DNA of 64,000 nt from Turbatrix aceti (GCA_963969345.1 OZ017766.1:10850001-10914000), one strand, 5' to 3'. Shown: positions 1 through 13,944, numbered from the stretch's first letter. A program made the numbers and translations. Notes: generated by a model from the letters alone, not told the origin.

Positions 1-1089
1 AAAAAATATTTTTTTGGAAAATTTTGGATACTGTAAAATTTCTCCAAAAAATGTGTTTTTTCTGGCGTTCATTTAACAATTTTGTACTCTTTTTATCAAA
101 CAACTGACAAAAAATAGTCTGTCAACAACAATTTTTTTGTTCTATTTTTAAAAATAACAGAGTGAAATTCAGTTTTAATTAGCAATTTAATCTTCGTTTA
201 CACCCTCTGTTTTTGACCCTGTATACCAACCAACACAACCAACTGACATCAAAAAATTGTTGCATCAAAACTATGATAATCCGATGTTTTTCTGTTTTTT
301 TCAACCATTAAACAAGTTTTTTATAAATAATATTCTGTGTTCTCCGTGACACAAGATTTGAACAAAAAAATGTTTGTGTTCAGTTGTTTTTTGTTTTTTG
401 AATACGATACGTTTTTCATACACTTGTTACAAAAAGTATATCAGATCCATTTTTTTCAATCTAAAATTTTTTGTCAAATCAATTTTTTATTCATCAGTCA
501 AAAAAATTTTGTTGACAGAAAAAAGTGCTCAAAACCACTATCAATTATCAGAACATTAAAACAAACGATAATTACCTTCCTAAAATGCTACATACGGTAT
601 AAAATGCAATAAAGTGGTTGGTTGTGGTGTTATCAATTTTAAACAATTTTCTCCCTTTTTTTTTGCTTTCAGTACTTTTTCCATCGTTCAACTTTCCTTT
701 GTATGTATGTGTGTGTGTATGTGTTTGGACACCACAATGGATCATGTTGTCAGTCAGTCATCCATTTATTGTCTGATGAGAGAAAAAGAAAAAAAATTTT
801 TTTTCTTTTTTTCTTATCATTTTGCATTTTTATGAGCAGTGATTTTATTTTACTACGAACTAGAACTATTAACTGATGATAACACCACACCGTGTACACG
901 TAGACGTAAATAGTACAAAAATAAATGGAACATTGTTGTTTGTTCATCATTATCATTCATCTCCTCCAGCATCCAGCATCCGTGTCAGAATCACAGTTCA
1001 ACAACTTTTCTTTAACGGTGTAAAAAATTTTGTGAATTAAAAAAAAGGGTTTTTGACAATCTTAAAAAAACGAGCTAGATCTAAAACGA

Positions 1090-1460
1090 TTTTATTTTTA
1101 GCAGCTGAATAACATTCAAAAGTTGCTATCTTGTTGCCTCACTTTTTGAAAGTATTTTGTTACTTTTGGTGTGCCGAGTAACATCCAAAAATCACTATTA
1201 TGTTACTTCACTTTTTTGGAGTAATACTTTTCGTCGCTGTTTTATAATATTACTTCTGTTTTTGGAAGTAACAATTTTTGCCGTTGTTTTGTTACTTCGG
1301 ATTTTGCGAGTAACAACTTTTGTCACTGTTTTGTTACGTTTGGTACGCTGCATAATATTGGGCAATTCCTATAGTATTTCTTTTGTTTTTTCGAGTAACG
1401 ATATTTTTTCTTATTTTGTTACTTCCCTACTAGTAATGTTTTTTTTTGTTTTGTAACTTA
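1090..1460. repeat. GTAAC/GTTAC repeat, copy 1
   Basis: A degenerate tandem array in which GTAAC and GTTAC alternate about every 20 bases, separated by T-rich spacers with cores such as TCGCTATTTTGTTAC. A segment near 1170-1225 (GAGTAACATCCAAAAATCAC and onward) is almost identical to segments near 35290 and 43515, so the copies belong to one dispersed family. Neighbouring motifs are inverted to each other and could form short hairpins. Confidence 0.75.
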
Positions 1461-4400
1461 ATTTTCTTTTCATTTTTCAAAAAACTTATCAGAAACTAAA
1501 ATTTCTGTTAGCCAACCGTTCAATTTCTATCTTCTCTACGATTTTTCCAATTTTCCCCCATACCGTAACCCATTCTCATCGAGTATGTTTCAATTTTGTT
1601 GCAAGCACCACTACTGCACGACAACAAAGTCAGATAGCTGTCGTGCCGTAATTGAAGTATCTCATAACACCTGCTGCAGAGCAGAGCCGTCAAAAATTTA
1701 AACGCGCTACAACGATGTTAAAAAGGCATTAATAATTACTTTTTTTTGACTATTGCCTGTTATTGGTTTTGTAGGTAATATTTACTTGTAATGCAATAAG
1801 AAAATATAATTCACTCACTATTTTTCTCTCTTTCTTCGTAAAAGCTGTATGAATTCATTATTTTTTGGTTTTTGACAGCTCAACTTGTCTACCTGTAGCC
1901 GTGATGTTTTGCATTTTTGAAAGGGATTATTGGTTTCTTAGCACGTTTTTACCGTAGTTTTGATGATGGAACATTTTTTAGACATGTTTGAATTACTTTT
2001 TGTAGAAAAAAACGACGATAAACTTTCTTCAACATCAGTTGTGATAAGTTGTTGGAAAACATTTTTTTGTCAAAAAAAATAGATTACCTGTCGACCGGAT
2101 GTTGACCTGTACCAAAAAAACGGTCCATAACCTGTAAAATTTCTGGAAAACAAAAAAAAGTTAAAAATTACATTTTTGTGGAAGAAGCCATTGCATTTTT
2201 TTTGAACCATAAAAACTGTTTTTTTGTTATTAATTTGCGATGATTTTGGACTGTAATAAAAATTTTGATGATTTTGATTTTGTCACTTTTTTAAAACTTG
2301 TTCGCGAACAAGTAAAAAAAACATTTTTTGATTTTCCCAATTCTGAATTTTTTTTTATGCACCCCAAAAAACGTTCCAAAAACCCTGAAAACGTTTAAAA
2401 AAGCCTAAATACCCAATATTTTTCCAAATTTATAGTATTTATCAAAAATTTTCGTCTTGTCTCGTCTTTTTTTTTTATTTTGCGTAGATTGCGTTGCAGC
2501 TACCTGCTGTCCGCTATCGTCAAGCATAGATTAAAAGGATTATACCTTTTTTATGTTTAATGGTTTGTTCCCTTCTCTCTTTATTCTTAGATTCCCATGT
2601 TTTTTTTTTCGTATTTGTATCAGATAATAGTGTCCCCAAGTAACGAACTTTATTCTGGTTTCCTAATTCTATTACGTAATTCAAGTAATAATGTATACGA
2701 GCAAAAAAAATATCTTTTAGTCGATTAAAAAACATTTTTGCACTTTCTGCTTTTGGCTTTTGCTTGTCGTCATTATTGTTTCTGTTTGACATACGTATTA
2801 GTCGTATTCTGTGTAATATTACTTTTTTAAAGGTTTTTGAAGCTGATGTTGTAGGTTGGTTACTGTAATGGAAGATTTTTTAAAAACTTTATGGTTTTTT
2901 ACCTAAAAATCTATATTTTTTGGTGCATTTTATCAAATTGGGAAAATTTGCTATTTTTTTGCATTCTGCACCCATTTTTTTTGGAACCTCATATAAAAAT
3001 GTGATTTCCATTTTTAACTTCATTAATCACGTTTTTTTTACAAACCCATATCGTAAAAAATACAAAATATATTTAACAGGTCAGTTAAAAAATTTTCTAG
3101 GTCAGGTCATTGATCAAGAAAAAAAGGTGTCAATCGTGTTTTATTTTGTATGAACAAAATCAGAGATGATCGGGGATATCAAAATAATTTTTTACCGAAA
3201 AGGTAAAAAGAAGAAAGTTAGAAGATGTGTACTTAGATAACAAATAAATATTTTGACGGCAAGATATTTATGACTATATGTATTTCGTAGATAACAACTC
3301 CGTTTTTGTGTCTCGGGTTTTGGAAATGACATGTGAGAATTTGAGAAAATCAGATCGCGCATGAATGGCAGGTGTCGTGTTTGCAATCGGAAAACGCTTT
3401 GTTTGATCTTTTGCATTTTTGGCAAAAAAACGTTTTGAAAAAAGTCAAAATAACAATTTTTTGATTTTAGCGTTTTTCGAAAAGAGAAACGTTTTTTTTT
3501 TGTTTTGTAAGGATTTTCAACCAAAAACCAAGTCAAATGATAGTTTTTTTTTGATAGAATTGATGCACAATTTTTGAGTGCCAAAAATAGCAAAAATGTG
3601 AAAATTACGATCGGTGTTCATTTTTTTTACAGTTCCGGCAGGTGACCGATCTTTTTTTCCTTTTCTTGACTTTTTGTAAATACATCACATAAATTTGTGT
3701 GTGTTGTCCCGGTGAAATAAGCAGATGAAAATTTATCCCTCATTTTTTTTCAATTGGATTAATGGGGACAACAATGAAAAAAATGGAAGAAGAATAAAAC
3801 AAGTATCCTCCCTGTAAGTGCCCTCCCTGCCCGAACAGACACAGACACGGACACGGACTTGGCCCAGCCTAGTTGAACAGGCCTGCGATGGCGATGGATC
3901 GACAAGAACAGATATGTGTCTGTCGCGCACCCCCTCCCCCCCCCTCTTAGTAATTTCTCTGTTGCCAGAAATGAAATGATGATTTAGCAAAACGCAAAAC
4001 ATCTAATTTAGCGATTGCCTTGGCCTTGTCGAGCTCGAGCTCGCGCGAGAGAACGAACGAACGAGCGAACAAACAGACAAGAAAAAAATTCATTTTTCAC
4101 ATCACAAAAATGCAGGCAGTTCGATTCGCGGCTCTGCGCGAACGAACGAACGCAGTTCAATGAAGGATAGTTGAACAAAATGGCAGAAAAAGGGGGGGGG
4201 AGAAGAACGAAAAACGAACGGAACGCTTGCTGGATGACACATAGTACACAATTTTCATAATTATAATATAAAAGATATTTCAAGTGAGTGCTCGTTCGAG
4301 CGAAGCAAAAATGAACGGCGACATTTTTGGTGGATGGATGCCTGATTTGCTTAGGCCAAGTTGCTGTCAACATTCAAACTGGTTTTTAGACCCCTAAAAA

Positions 4401-5744
4401 ATTAAATTGACATTCTCAAATTTTTTTTTTACATTTATTAAAATTAGAGTAAAAAATGTAAAAAATTTTTTTTTGATGTTTTCAAAAAAATGTACAGTAC
4501 CCCAAAAATTGTTATTCATATTTTTTGACATTTTTACAATTTGTCCGACAGACCAACCTCTGATCCGGCTCGGTCACTCTGCCATTTTTATCCCATCCCA
4601 TTACATTTCATTCCATGTTTCTTGCGCAATGATGATCCTGTTCGAGATCTCGTCTTCTCACTTTTTTTTTTGTTTTTCTATGTTTGATGCTGCGCAAATA
4701 CGAATTTTAGGAATTTTTCTAATTGCTGAAAAATAATGTTTTTTTGCGTTTTATTAATTAATTTTTTTTAAAACCTGTGGGAAATAAAAATATTTTATTT
4801 CAAAATGTAAAAATTTGTCCTTAAAAAATTATCTAACTTAATAAAATTTTTGCATTCATTTTGTTCCCCCGAAATTCAGCAAAACCAGGCCCAGCCCGTT
4901 TTAGTCCACAATTTCCAAAAAAAAAAAACACCTAATTAATTGATCATATTGGATTTATCTTAAAATCCCCCTAATTACCAGATTTTTCTAATTACCAAAA
5001 AAAAAGAAGTTTCTTGTCTACTTTTATGATGTTTAATTAATTATCTACTAACTTTTTTTTTTTCGTGATCACGAATCAACACGGATCACGGAGCAGAGCA
5101 GTTTTCAATCAAAAAATTTCATGTTTGCCAGAAGAACGAACAACGAACAAATCAACTCATCTCCAGACATCTTTAAAAAAAAAGTATGCAGACGCAAAAA
5201 ATTTTTTTACGTGGTCTATCTTCTTCTTTTTTTCCATAATTTTCAATTATCCGACAATTAGGTGTTTTATAGTTTTTATTATGCACACACAAGAAAAAAA
5301 GATGAAGAAGAAGAAGTCTCACGTCACACCACTTCCATATTTTTTTGGTTGTCTTGTCTTCAAATTTTCCAGTTCTTCCCCCCCCCCCTCCTTTGGCTAT
5401 GGTCAGTATGAAAAAAAAAAGTTTTTTGAAAGAGATGTAATACGTTGCATGAAATTGTTATTGTTTCGTTTTTGGAAAACGTGAAGACAAAAACTTGGTT
5501 GCATCACTATGAACTTCTATCGAAAAAATTTGTTCATCTTCATTTATTTTATGTATTTGAAAAATGTCCAGTTTTCCACTTATCTTTCTTCCCCTCCTCT
5601 TTTTTTTTGTCGTGCAAGCAATTGTCTACCTCCCTCGTCAGGCCGCCTGCAGACTTCAGAAGTCTTCAAACTGGAGATGAACAAAAAAATTTTTGTTGAT
5701 AAATATCCTGATTTTTTTCACGTATGTATTTTGGATCGGTGATT

Positions 5745-6030
5745 AACGTTTTTTGTTCGCAAACGAACACAAAAATTTTAATCTTTGTGTTGACCGTTTT
5801 CGTGTTAACATTTTTGACCGTGTTCGCGAACAAATTTTTTTATCATTTGTGCAATTTTTTTTGTCAAATATGTAAATAACATCGATTTTGGATACCGTAA
5901 CCCTAATTTTAAACCAATTTTTATTCGTTTTATCGAAAAATCCTAAAATTTACCTGTTCGTAAACAAAAACGAACAAACGAATTTTACACAAATTTGTTC
6001 GCGAACAAACACAAACGTTCGCTCATCCAA
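5745..6030. repeat. GTTCGCGAAC repeat cluster, copy 1
   Basis: Several imperfect copies of a palindromic motif around GTTCGCGAACAAA are mixed with T runs. The same motif clusters recur near 16205-16300, 26778-27050 and 42325-42515. No coding capacity is seen. Confidence 0.6.
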
Positions 6031-6918
6031 AAAAAATTTTTTACAAGTTCCCACTTTTTTTTGTACGTTTGTAAACTCATTTTTTTGCTTTCTTCGACGC
6101 TTTTGAGAACCAAAAACTTCTTTCTTATTTTTTCTGCTCACCCGACAAATTTCAATTTTTGGCGTGTTCCTCGCGATTCATAATGCATGGAAAATTCATG
6201 TGCATTTTCTCACTTTCATGTAATTCTAAATAATTTTTTTGACGTTTATGTTGATGATTTTTCAACGCTGATGATGAAATGATGAAGAAAATAAGAAGTT
6301 GGCAGTCAGCGAAAAAGGGGTAAAAAAAGTGAAAGAGTGCCATTGTTCGCTAAAACAGTTCCTGTCTTACTATCATAGTACGAATTTTATTATTTTGGCA
6401 CAATTTTTTTGTTGCACATTTTTTTGAAAAGTCGATCCGAACCTGCCTTCAATTTTTTTCCATGGCATTTATGAGTTTCAAAATCCTTTTATTCACTGCT
6501 CACACGTGTTTCTGTATTGTTTTTATCTGTCATTCATTCATCCGCCGAGTTGAATAATACTTTTAAAAAGGCATGGGAGGTATGTATCTGGATTTATGAA
6601 AAGACTCGTGGTTTATTGAAAAAAGGTTGAAAGAAATGTGTATGATTAACAGTACTCACATGCAAAACAAAGAGAAAGGCTTAGCATTTCTTCTTCATCT
6701 TCTTCTTCTTTTTTGCGCCCCCAGAAGACTATACTACATATAAAAATATGTCAATTATTGCCTGCGTAGTTTTTTTGCTAAAAATCATTTTTTTTTGTAT
6801 ATTTTTGAATACTTTGCATATTTTTTTATACATAAAAGTATGCAATTATGTATAAAAAAAATATTTTTTTATGTGCAAATCAAAATTTTCTGTTTATCAA
6901 TAATGAAAAAAATATTTA

Positions 6919-6991
6919 CATCCTACCGGAATCGAACCCACGACCCCAAGTTTTCAATCACGCGCGCCTTTAACCACTGAGCTATCCGTGA
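6919..6991 (-). pseudogene. tRNA-like pseudogene
   Basis: On the minus strand there is an intact box A (TAGCTCAGTGGTTA) and, about 33 bases later, an intact box B (GGGTTCGATTCC), the spacing expected of a tRNA. A GAA triplet lies where the anticodon would be, which would suggest Phe. The acceptor, anticodon and T stems do not pair well, so it should not fold as a working tRNA. It is either a decayed tRNA gene or the head of a tRNA-derived SINE. Confidence 0.55.
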
Positions 6992-9047
6992 AAAAGACAC
7001 ATCATAATATTCCTTTTTTTCGTTAACAAACCAAAAACACTCTAAATCACACTTTTTAGATAATTCTCTCCTTTTGTGCAAAAACATATTACTCGCTGAC
7101 CTTTAGTGTCTTTGTTCACAGCCATCTGCTTACATTAATCCGCATTTAGCCCCTTAAAAAGTATAAATACCTTAAAAATAAAAATTTCAAGGATCGCAAA
7201 AAAATGTGTGCAATATTTACAACTTTTTTCTGTAAAATAAAAAAATTCTACTTTTATGCATTTTTTGTTTAATGTTTGCTTGGGTGTCTGATAACAAAGT
7301 ATCAAAATACTAGCGTTCATGGAATCTATGTTTTTTGTTCAAAGACCATGGATTACTAATATTTATAAGTTTATTATACATATGAAGTTTTATATAAAAT
7401 ACATATAAATATGTATAATAACTTGGTTATTTATTTGCGTTAAAGAAAAGTGAAAAAGTGAACCCGAACTGTTCTTAAAAACGAATGTGTAAAAAAATTG
7501 ATCCCCTTTCATACATCCGCCCGCCTTTGTGCTTCTTCAAAAGGTCAGTGGTCAGTGGTCAGCTACGGCGAATTTAATGGACATGGGCCGACCAAGGGGG
7601 GGGGGGGATATTGAGTTTTTCTTCCAATTCTTCTGCTGGACAAACGAAACGAAACGAAACGGTTTGCGTATTTATTTAGGAGTTTGTCGATGGATGAATG
7701 CCCCGCGCAAAGAAAAGTGGGGGAGTGTAAAAACAAACTGTACAACACAACAACTACTATTTATGTACTAGGCATTTATGTATAGTAAATTGAAGCATCG
7801 CCGCAAAAACGTTTTGCAAACGAACGGCGAACGTTTTTGCAAACGGCGATGGCCTAGCGCGATGAGATGTGTGTGTCGGCGTACGCGTACGGCGTGAAAG
7901 ATGGAATGGCAAGATGACCATGCCGGTCACTTGGCAAACCCACCGAACGGCAATGAAAACGCGTAACGAACACAAAAATTGAATGCACAAAACTTGTCGC
8001 ATTTATTTGACAAATTTTCATACCGAAAGACTTTTACATGAAAATTTGTTTTTTCACTCAGTTACCGTAACTCATACATATTCGATTAAAAAACGGTGAC
8101 AATCTATCGGCTACAAATTTTTTATAATATTTACTTTTACATAACAAATATATTACATTACTTACAAATTGAATTTGTAATTTTTTTAATCATTCCCAGA
8201 AAAAATTACGGTAATGTTGTTTAATCTGTATTTTTTGAAACGGTCATGAATTAAATTACGTTTGCAATTTTGGCCATATCTTAAAATCTCGATTAAACCT
8301 TAAAAATATTAACGAAAAAATATAAAATTTTATTTTAATTCTGATTTGCATTAATTTGTATTAAAATGCGATACTCCAAAAAACCCAACGAAATGCCATC
8401 CTTTTAATTTTCTCTCATTTCCATTTTGTATGTGTGTGTGTGTGTGCGAATGCCGGTATCCTTCTTTGATCTCACTTTGCATTTTGTTGTTGATCGCTTT
8501 GCTTCGCACGGCACTACAGTCTGTCTGTAAAGTGCATAAACTTTTGAAGTATTACATCGTTGTCGTCGTTGTCGGCTTGCTTGTTGGCATATCGGGTGTG
8601 CGAAGTTTTTTTTTTTCAAAATGCCACAAAGCCGCCGTCGTCGTCGCGTCGTCAGTGCCTGCGCTGACCGATACGATAGATAGAGTTCACTTTTTTTTCA
8701 TAGATACATATGCAAATACTTTGCAAACACATATTTACAAAATTACTACGAAATGTCCGACCGACAGACCTACTCACACCCCCTCTTTTGCGCCGAAAAT
8801 TGTTGGGAAAGGAGCGATTGAAGGTTATTAGGTAACGGTCGACCAACGAACCAACAAACTATGGCTGACAGCTATTGAAAAAAAAATGAGTAGAAGGGAT
8901 GAAGATTTAGTCGCAGTCCGCCCTCCCCCCCCCCAGTTGCACCACAGATATAGCCTCCTCCTTTTTGGCCTAGTAAATATATGCGCCATGTTGTAAAAAA
9001 AGTAACGGGTTATGGTGGAGATTGCACTAAACCGACCAGGCCGGGAT

Positions 9048-9705
9048 GAATGGGACAAACAAACTCGTTCATTCATTTTCGTTCGTTCATTTCGTTGCCA
9101 TTTGGTCAATTTGATGATTTTTATCCAACAAGGTCAAATGCCAACGCCGCGTTTTGCGCATTTGGTGAATTCTGGGGTAAAAAAGTTATAACAGGCTCAA
9201 ATGAACACAAAAAAACAAGTTTTTTTCGCGTCGAGAGATCAAACTTGATCGGAATGAAAAACTAAATTCGTGTCGAGATATGATACTAACATACTGTAAC
9301 TTGTGATACTTTTTGTTACTTCAAAGCTTGCACAAAAATATTCGCGTCGAGATTTGTTACTTCTTTACGGTATGATCTCGTGATGATCGTTACTTTAGGA
9401 AAATTTACTACTTTTTTGTTTTTTTGAATTTTCGTGTCGAGAGTTTGTTACTGTCCGACTTTTTGTTGTTTTACAACTTTCGTGTCAGGATTTTATTACT
9501 TCGTATAATAATTTTTGTTCACTTTATCAACTTTCGTGTTAGGATTTTCTTATTTTTTTTACGGTACATTAGGCCGTGTGGGACAAACACTCATTCATTC
9601 ATTCATTCAATCTCGTTCATTTCGTTGCCATTTGGTCAATTTGACTTTTGATTTTTATCCAACAAGGTCAAATGCCAGTCCCAGCGTTTTGCGTTTTGCG
9701 CATTT
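9048..9705. repeat. Direct repeat pair flanking repeat B
   Basis: About 120 bases at 9048-9166 recur at about 9576-9705 in the same orientation. Shared landmarks are GGGACAAAC, TTTCGTTGCCATTTGGTCAA, ATTTTTATCCAACAAGGTCA and GCGCATTTGGT. Copy 2 carries an expanded ATTC run. A TCGTGTCGAGA repeat (repeat B) lies between the two copies. Confidence 0.75.
9215..9560 (+). repeat. Dispersed repeat B, copy 1
   Basis: A unit of roughly 330 bases with ordered landmarks: TCGCGTCGAGAG, TTCGTGTCGAGA, ATACTAACATAC, ACTTTTTGTTACTT, ATATTCGCGTCGAGATTTGTTACTT and TCTCGTGATGATCGTTACTT (split here by small changes). The same order recurs at 13945-14265 on this strand and at 11875-12175 on the other. It contains no coding sequence. 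Confidence 0.7.
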
Positions 9706-10103
9706 GGTAAAAAGTAGTGAGCCAGAGTACACATCTAGTATTACGCCCTCCCTGTCCGACCGCCGCGCCCTCCCTGGGCCGCCGATCGGGCGTTGTCGTC
9801 GGCAAAAGGAGGCAAGAAATAAGAAAAAAAGAGAAAAAAAAAGAAGGAAGGGTGCCCTGCCCTTTTCAATTTTTCACTTACATTAGACGACGAAGACTTT
9901 TTTATAAATATACATACATACACAACAGGCATTTTTTTTATAGCGGGTGGTATACTAGCAAAATGTTGCAAGGTCGTTAAAAAACCGCTGTTCTTCCTTC
10001 CATCTTCCATTCCATTCTCCTTTGGATTTTTTTGGGGGTGTCTAGGGTTGCGCTAACCTACTATCTTTCGTTTTTTTCAGTGCCACCAAAAAAAATTTAC
10101 TGG

Positions 10104-10161
10104 AAAAAAAAATTGTGCCGTGGCATCAATTTTTTTTAAAAGCCACGGCACAATTTTTTTT
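10104..10161. repeat. Perfect short hairpin
   Basis: AATTGTGCCGTGGC with a preceding A run is followed, after 17 bases, by its perfect reverse complement with a T run. This gives a stem of at least 20 bp. It could be a tiny MITE, or it could form a short RNA hairpin if transcribed. Confidence 0.7.
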
Positions 10162-11874
10162 CGGATACGATACTACATTTAAAAAAATATTAATTGCTCA
10201 TTGTTGACAATTGTTGTTTAGTATGCACGTTTTTAGCACAACATCGGCATCATCGGCTGGGTTGTACTGTGGCATTTCCGTCTGTAAAATTAAATATTAT
10301 ATTTAATACTTAAATCTGCTGCACACTATTTTTTTTTGTTTGGTCATCATCAAAAGTTTTTTTTTTATTTATTTGAAAGTAAGGATTACCACTTGTACTT
10401 CTGTACTCTCTGTATGTTAGCCTCTTTGTAAAACAGCGCAAAGTAGGAATAAGTATTAGCATCACAAATGACAGTAATACGTGTGTTGTGTGCCATCCAT
10501 GTGCACTTTTCGACTTAAAAAGTTATTTCTCATACATTTATCTGCTTGCAAGCTCACATTCGACGATTTGTGTATGTATTGTTGTACTTTGGATGAAGAT
10601 TTAGTAATATTAATATATGATTTGATATTATTAAATGTTGAATAGTCGTGAGGTAATCTTCTGATGGCAGACATGTTTGATGCTACCTAGAGTAAAAAAT
10701 TTTTTGAATGGTCTTTAAACGAAAAAAAAAAGTTTTTTGTTTGATAACTTCTTTGTAACGTTTTTTCAGAGCTCCCGCAACGAAATTTGACGAATTTTTA
10801 CGTCGGCAAAAGTCTCACAACGAAAAAAAAAGTTTTTTGACGTTTGGCAATATTTTTTTGTTACGGTTTTTTCATCGGTCCCATAACGAAATTTAGTTTT
10901 CGCACAGTTTTGCGCTTTTTTGAAGGTCCCGCAACGAAAGTCGACTTTTTTAAATTTTCCACATTTTTTTTGTGTCGCAGTATTTTTTTTACGGTCCCAC
11001 AAAGAAGTTTTTTACAATACCCAAAAAAAAATGTTTTGTTACGGTCAAATTGCGTTTGTTCATTAGCGGAAGTTATCCGACCTCCAACCCCCCTGACCGA
11101 CCCCAAAAGTATGAAACTTGCTCTTCTGAAAAAAATTTTTGTGTACACCAAGTTCATCAAAACGCACATATGCGCGGGTTCATCTTTCCCGACAAGCGCC
11201 GTCCGCGATGATTGAACGAACGAACGCGCAGAGCAGCGTCTCACACACATTTGGCAAAAACTCAACAATTCAATTGCAATTGTTGTCTGCGAGGAAGGAA
11301 GACTTTTGCAAACAAACAAAAACATAAAAATTTTGGCCTTATTTTTTTTTTTTGAGATCGGGTCGGGTCAGCGCGCAAGCAAGCAAGCAAGCTGTGCCGA
11401 GTCAAACGGCCGGACAAACATAATTTGTTATGATGTTTCTATACTTTATACATAATTTTTGTTCTCTCCCGAACGTAACCGTAAAACATAAAAAAAAAAT
11501 ATAGGGGAAACAAAGTTTGCTACTACTACGATTTGATTTGCGAGATGGTTTCAAACTGAACAAGTCTGTTTCGCGTTTTTTTTATGGTCACGTGTTTTCA
11601 TTTTTTTTGTGCTGTTATCAAACGAGTCAATCATTTGCGATCATTTTTGGCGACTGTTGCGTCCGCGTTATTCAATCCGTTTCGTTTCGCGTTTTATAAT
11701 TTTTTTACTCCATCCCGCATCCCATCCGATTTATGGATTCTCCCCCTCTCCCACACCGCGATTTTTTTTGGCAGTTGCACGTGCATAATAAACAACTTAT
11801 TTTTCGTAAAGTCACAAAAGTTGTTATGACCGTTATTCTGTTTCAGATATTTACTACTCTCCCCCTGGCCTGAA

Positions 11875-12175
11875 ACATTCAAAAGTTACAAAAAGTCTGA
11901 CAATCTACCGTAAAAAGAAGTAACAAACTCCCGTCACGAAACTTCAAAAAACAAAAAAAAAATGTAAGTTTTCTTGAAGTAACGATCATCATGAGATGAT
12001 ACCGTAAAAAAAGTAACAAATCTTGACGCGAATATTTTTGTCTTAGTTTTGAAGTAACAAAAAGTATCACATTTTACCGTATATTAGTATCAAATATTCG
12101 ACACGAATTTGGTTTTTCAAAAAAATGTAGACATTTTTGTTGAACTCCTGACGCGAAAAAAAGTTTGTTCTGTTC
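11875..12175 (-). repeat. Dispersed repeat B, copy 2 (inverted)
   Basis: Reverse-complement copy of the unit at 9215-9560. Landmarks read in reverse include GAAGTAACGATCATCATGAGA, ACAAATCTTGACGCGAATAT and AGTAACAAAAAGTATCACA. Confidence 0.7.
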
Positions 12176-12849
12176 TGTTTTTTGATTTATTGTATCTTTT
12201 TTTACTTTCTACGCCTTTTTCAACTTTCTGGTACTGATTTTTTTACCGATAAGCCTCTCCTTTCTGGAATTAGTATTTTTTGTTCTTTTTTGGTCCGCAA
12301 AAGTTTTGTGGGAGTGGGGTGGGTTGATAACTGACTATCCCATGTCAGCAACTTTTTCCTCCTCTGCTCATTAGTTAGATATGTATTTAGTTCTTTTCCT
12401 TTCTGCAACAGCAAAAAAATTTTTTATAACGCGCGTTCAAAAAAATCTAAACCGAAACGTGTTGTTGTTTAACGAAGAAAAAAAAAAGTTGATTTTTTTA
12501 AACGAGCATTCCATTCCTGTTTCGTTTTGTTGTTCTGCGCACTAACACCAACTATCCATCCATCCATCTATCTGCCTATCTATCCATCCTCCAACCAACC
12601 AGCAACACAGGACCAGAGTTGATAGAAAAAAATAAGAGGGGGGACGCGGTTAAAAAAAAATTTACGTTCAACAAAAAAAAAATTTGATGAAGAGGATATG
12701 ATTATTTTATGCATACATAATTGTCGTTGATAGACTGTTGACGACACACTAATTAATGATTCACCTGTTCATTTGAACAATTTTACAATTTTTACGCTGG
12801 CTGCAAACGGACTGAGCCTGGAAAAATACATATATCACGTTTTGATCTG

Positions 12850-13230
12850 ATTTTGTTATTATACTTTTTAGTCTGCGAGTTACATTTTTTTGAGTTTATT
12901 TTGTTACTTTAGGTGCGCTGAATAACATTCGAATTTCGCTGTGGTATTACTTTTGTTTTTGGGAGTAACATTTTTGGACGTTATTTTGTTACGTCGGATT
13001 TTGCGAGTAACAACTTTTGTCACTGTTTTGTTACGTTTGGTGCGTTGAATAACATTTTATAATCGCTATTGTATTACTCCTGTTTTTTCGAGTAACGATA
13101 TTTTTTCTCCTTTTGTTATCTCACTTTTTGCGAGTAATGTTTTTGGGCGCTATTTTATTACTTTTCATTTTACAAATAACATTTTTTTCCGCCTGTTTTG
13201 TTACGTTGTGTGTAATGCATCAAATAACTT
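12850..13230. repeat. GTAAC/GTTAC repeat, copy 2
   Basis: Same alternating GTAAC...GTTAC array as at 1090-1460. The shared string TTGCGAGTAACAACTTTTGT followed by CACTGTTTTGTTACGTTTGGT is also found near 1310, 33010 and 43650. Confidence 0.75.
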
Positions 13231-13944
13231 TTCCTTATCATTTTTTTTTACGTTTTGAATCGTTATTTTCATAATCTAGCAAACAAAGTGTTAAAAACAC
13301 GACAAACAAATTGGCCTAAATTCCCTGCCCGTTTTAGTCCCAGTTATCATTTTTTAACAAAAAAAATTTCACGTGCGATTCGCGCCGGAGGATCATTTGA
13401 ATAATCCCCTTTGACATGGATGGAGCCCACTGCTTTTGATGTAACTATTTTAGAATTTTTTTGATGACTTCATAAAATCGTTTGATATGATTTTTGTTTC
13501 AAAAATATTTTTTGATGAAAAAATTGTCATCACCGATGATGGATGTTTTTGATGATGAACACAAAACTTGAGACAAATTTGATCACCTAGTACATGTTTT
13601 TTTTTGCGCGTGTTTCAATAACCAGTTTATTTTATGTATAATCGTGATTCAAAAATTGACATGCACAAAAAAAAGAAGAGCCAATAATTTCTTCTTCTTC
13701 TTCCTTTTTTTTGCTACCTTTTTTTAGTTGGTTTTAATAAGCTTACCGAATCCCACCCCATTTACACATCATCCACTCACAACTTCTGTCATCAGTTGTT
13801 TCGCATCAGACAGGTTGTTGCGTGGTCATGATGGCATGGAAGCTGGCTGACTGGCTTTGATTGCAAAAAACCAGAGCTGAAAAGTTGAATAGGGCTCAAA
13901 AAACGCGTTTGAAAGTTGAAAATGCGTAAAAATACAACTGATCA

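Larger units (their letters stand above)
1..6918. other. Gene-free A/T-rich region
   Basis: I find no supportable gene here. Open frames are short, low in complexity, rich in F, K and N, and show no domain or splice-linked continuation. The stretch holds long A and T runs, a GTAAC/GTTAC repeat copy (1090-1460), GAAC-rich repeats (4030-4220), a GTTCGCGAAC-type repeat cluster (5745-6030) and a short CTT-rich microsatellite near 6690. It may be upstream regulatory DNA, or introns of a gene that starts outside the window. Confidence 0.6.

Noticed and set aside
3192..3593. 133-codon minus-strand frame
   Set aside because: Aromatic- and Lys-rich composition typical of A/T-rich non-coding DNA; no motif, no splice continuation.
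4008..4373. 121-codon minus-strand frame with RSFVRSLARARARQ
   Set aside because: The Arg/Ser pattern is produced by GAAC/GAGC simple repeats.
10844..11325. Overlapping frames of 120-150 codons on both strands
   Set aside because: Arise from the TCTCGAAACG-type repeats; no protein features.
12551..12600. ATCC/ATCT run as a possible CRISPR or functional array
   Set aside because: Simple microsatellite without spacers; CRISPR is not expected in a nuclear animal genome.
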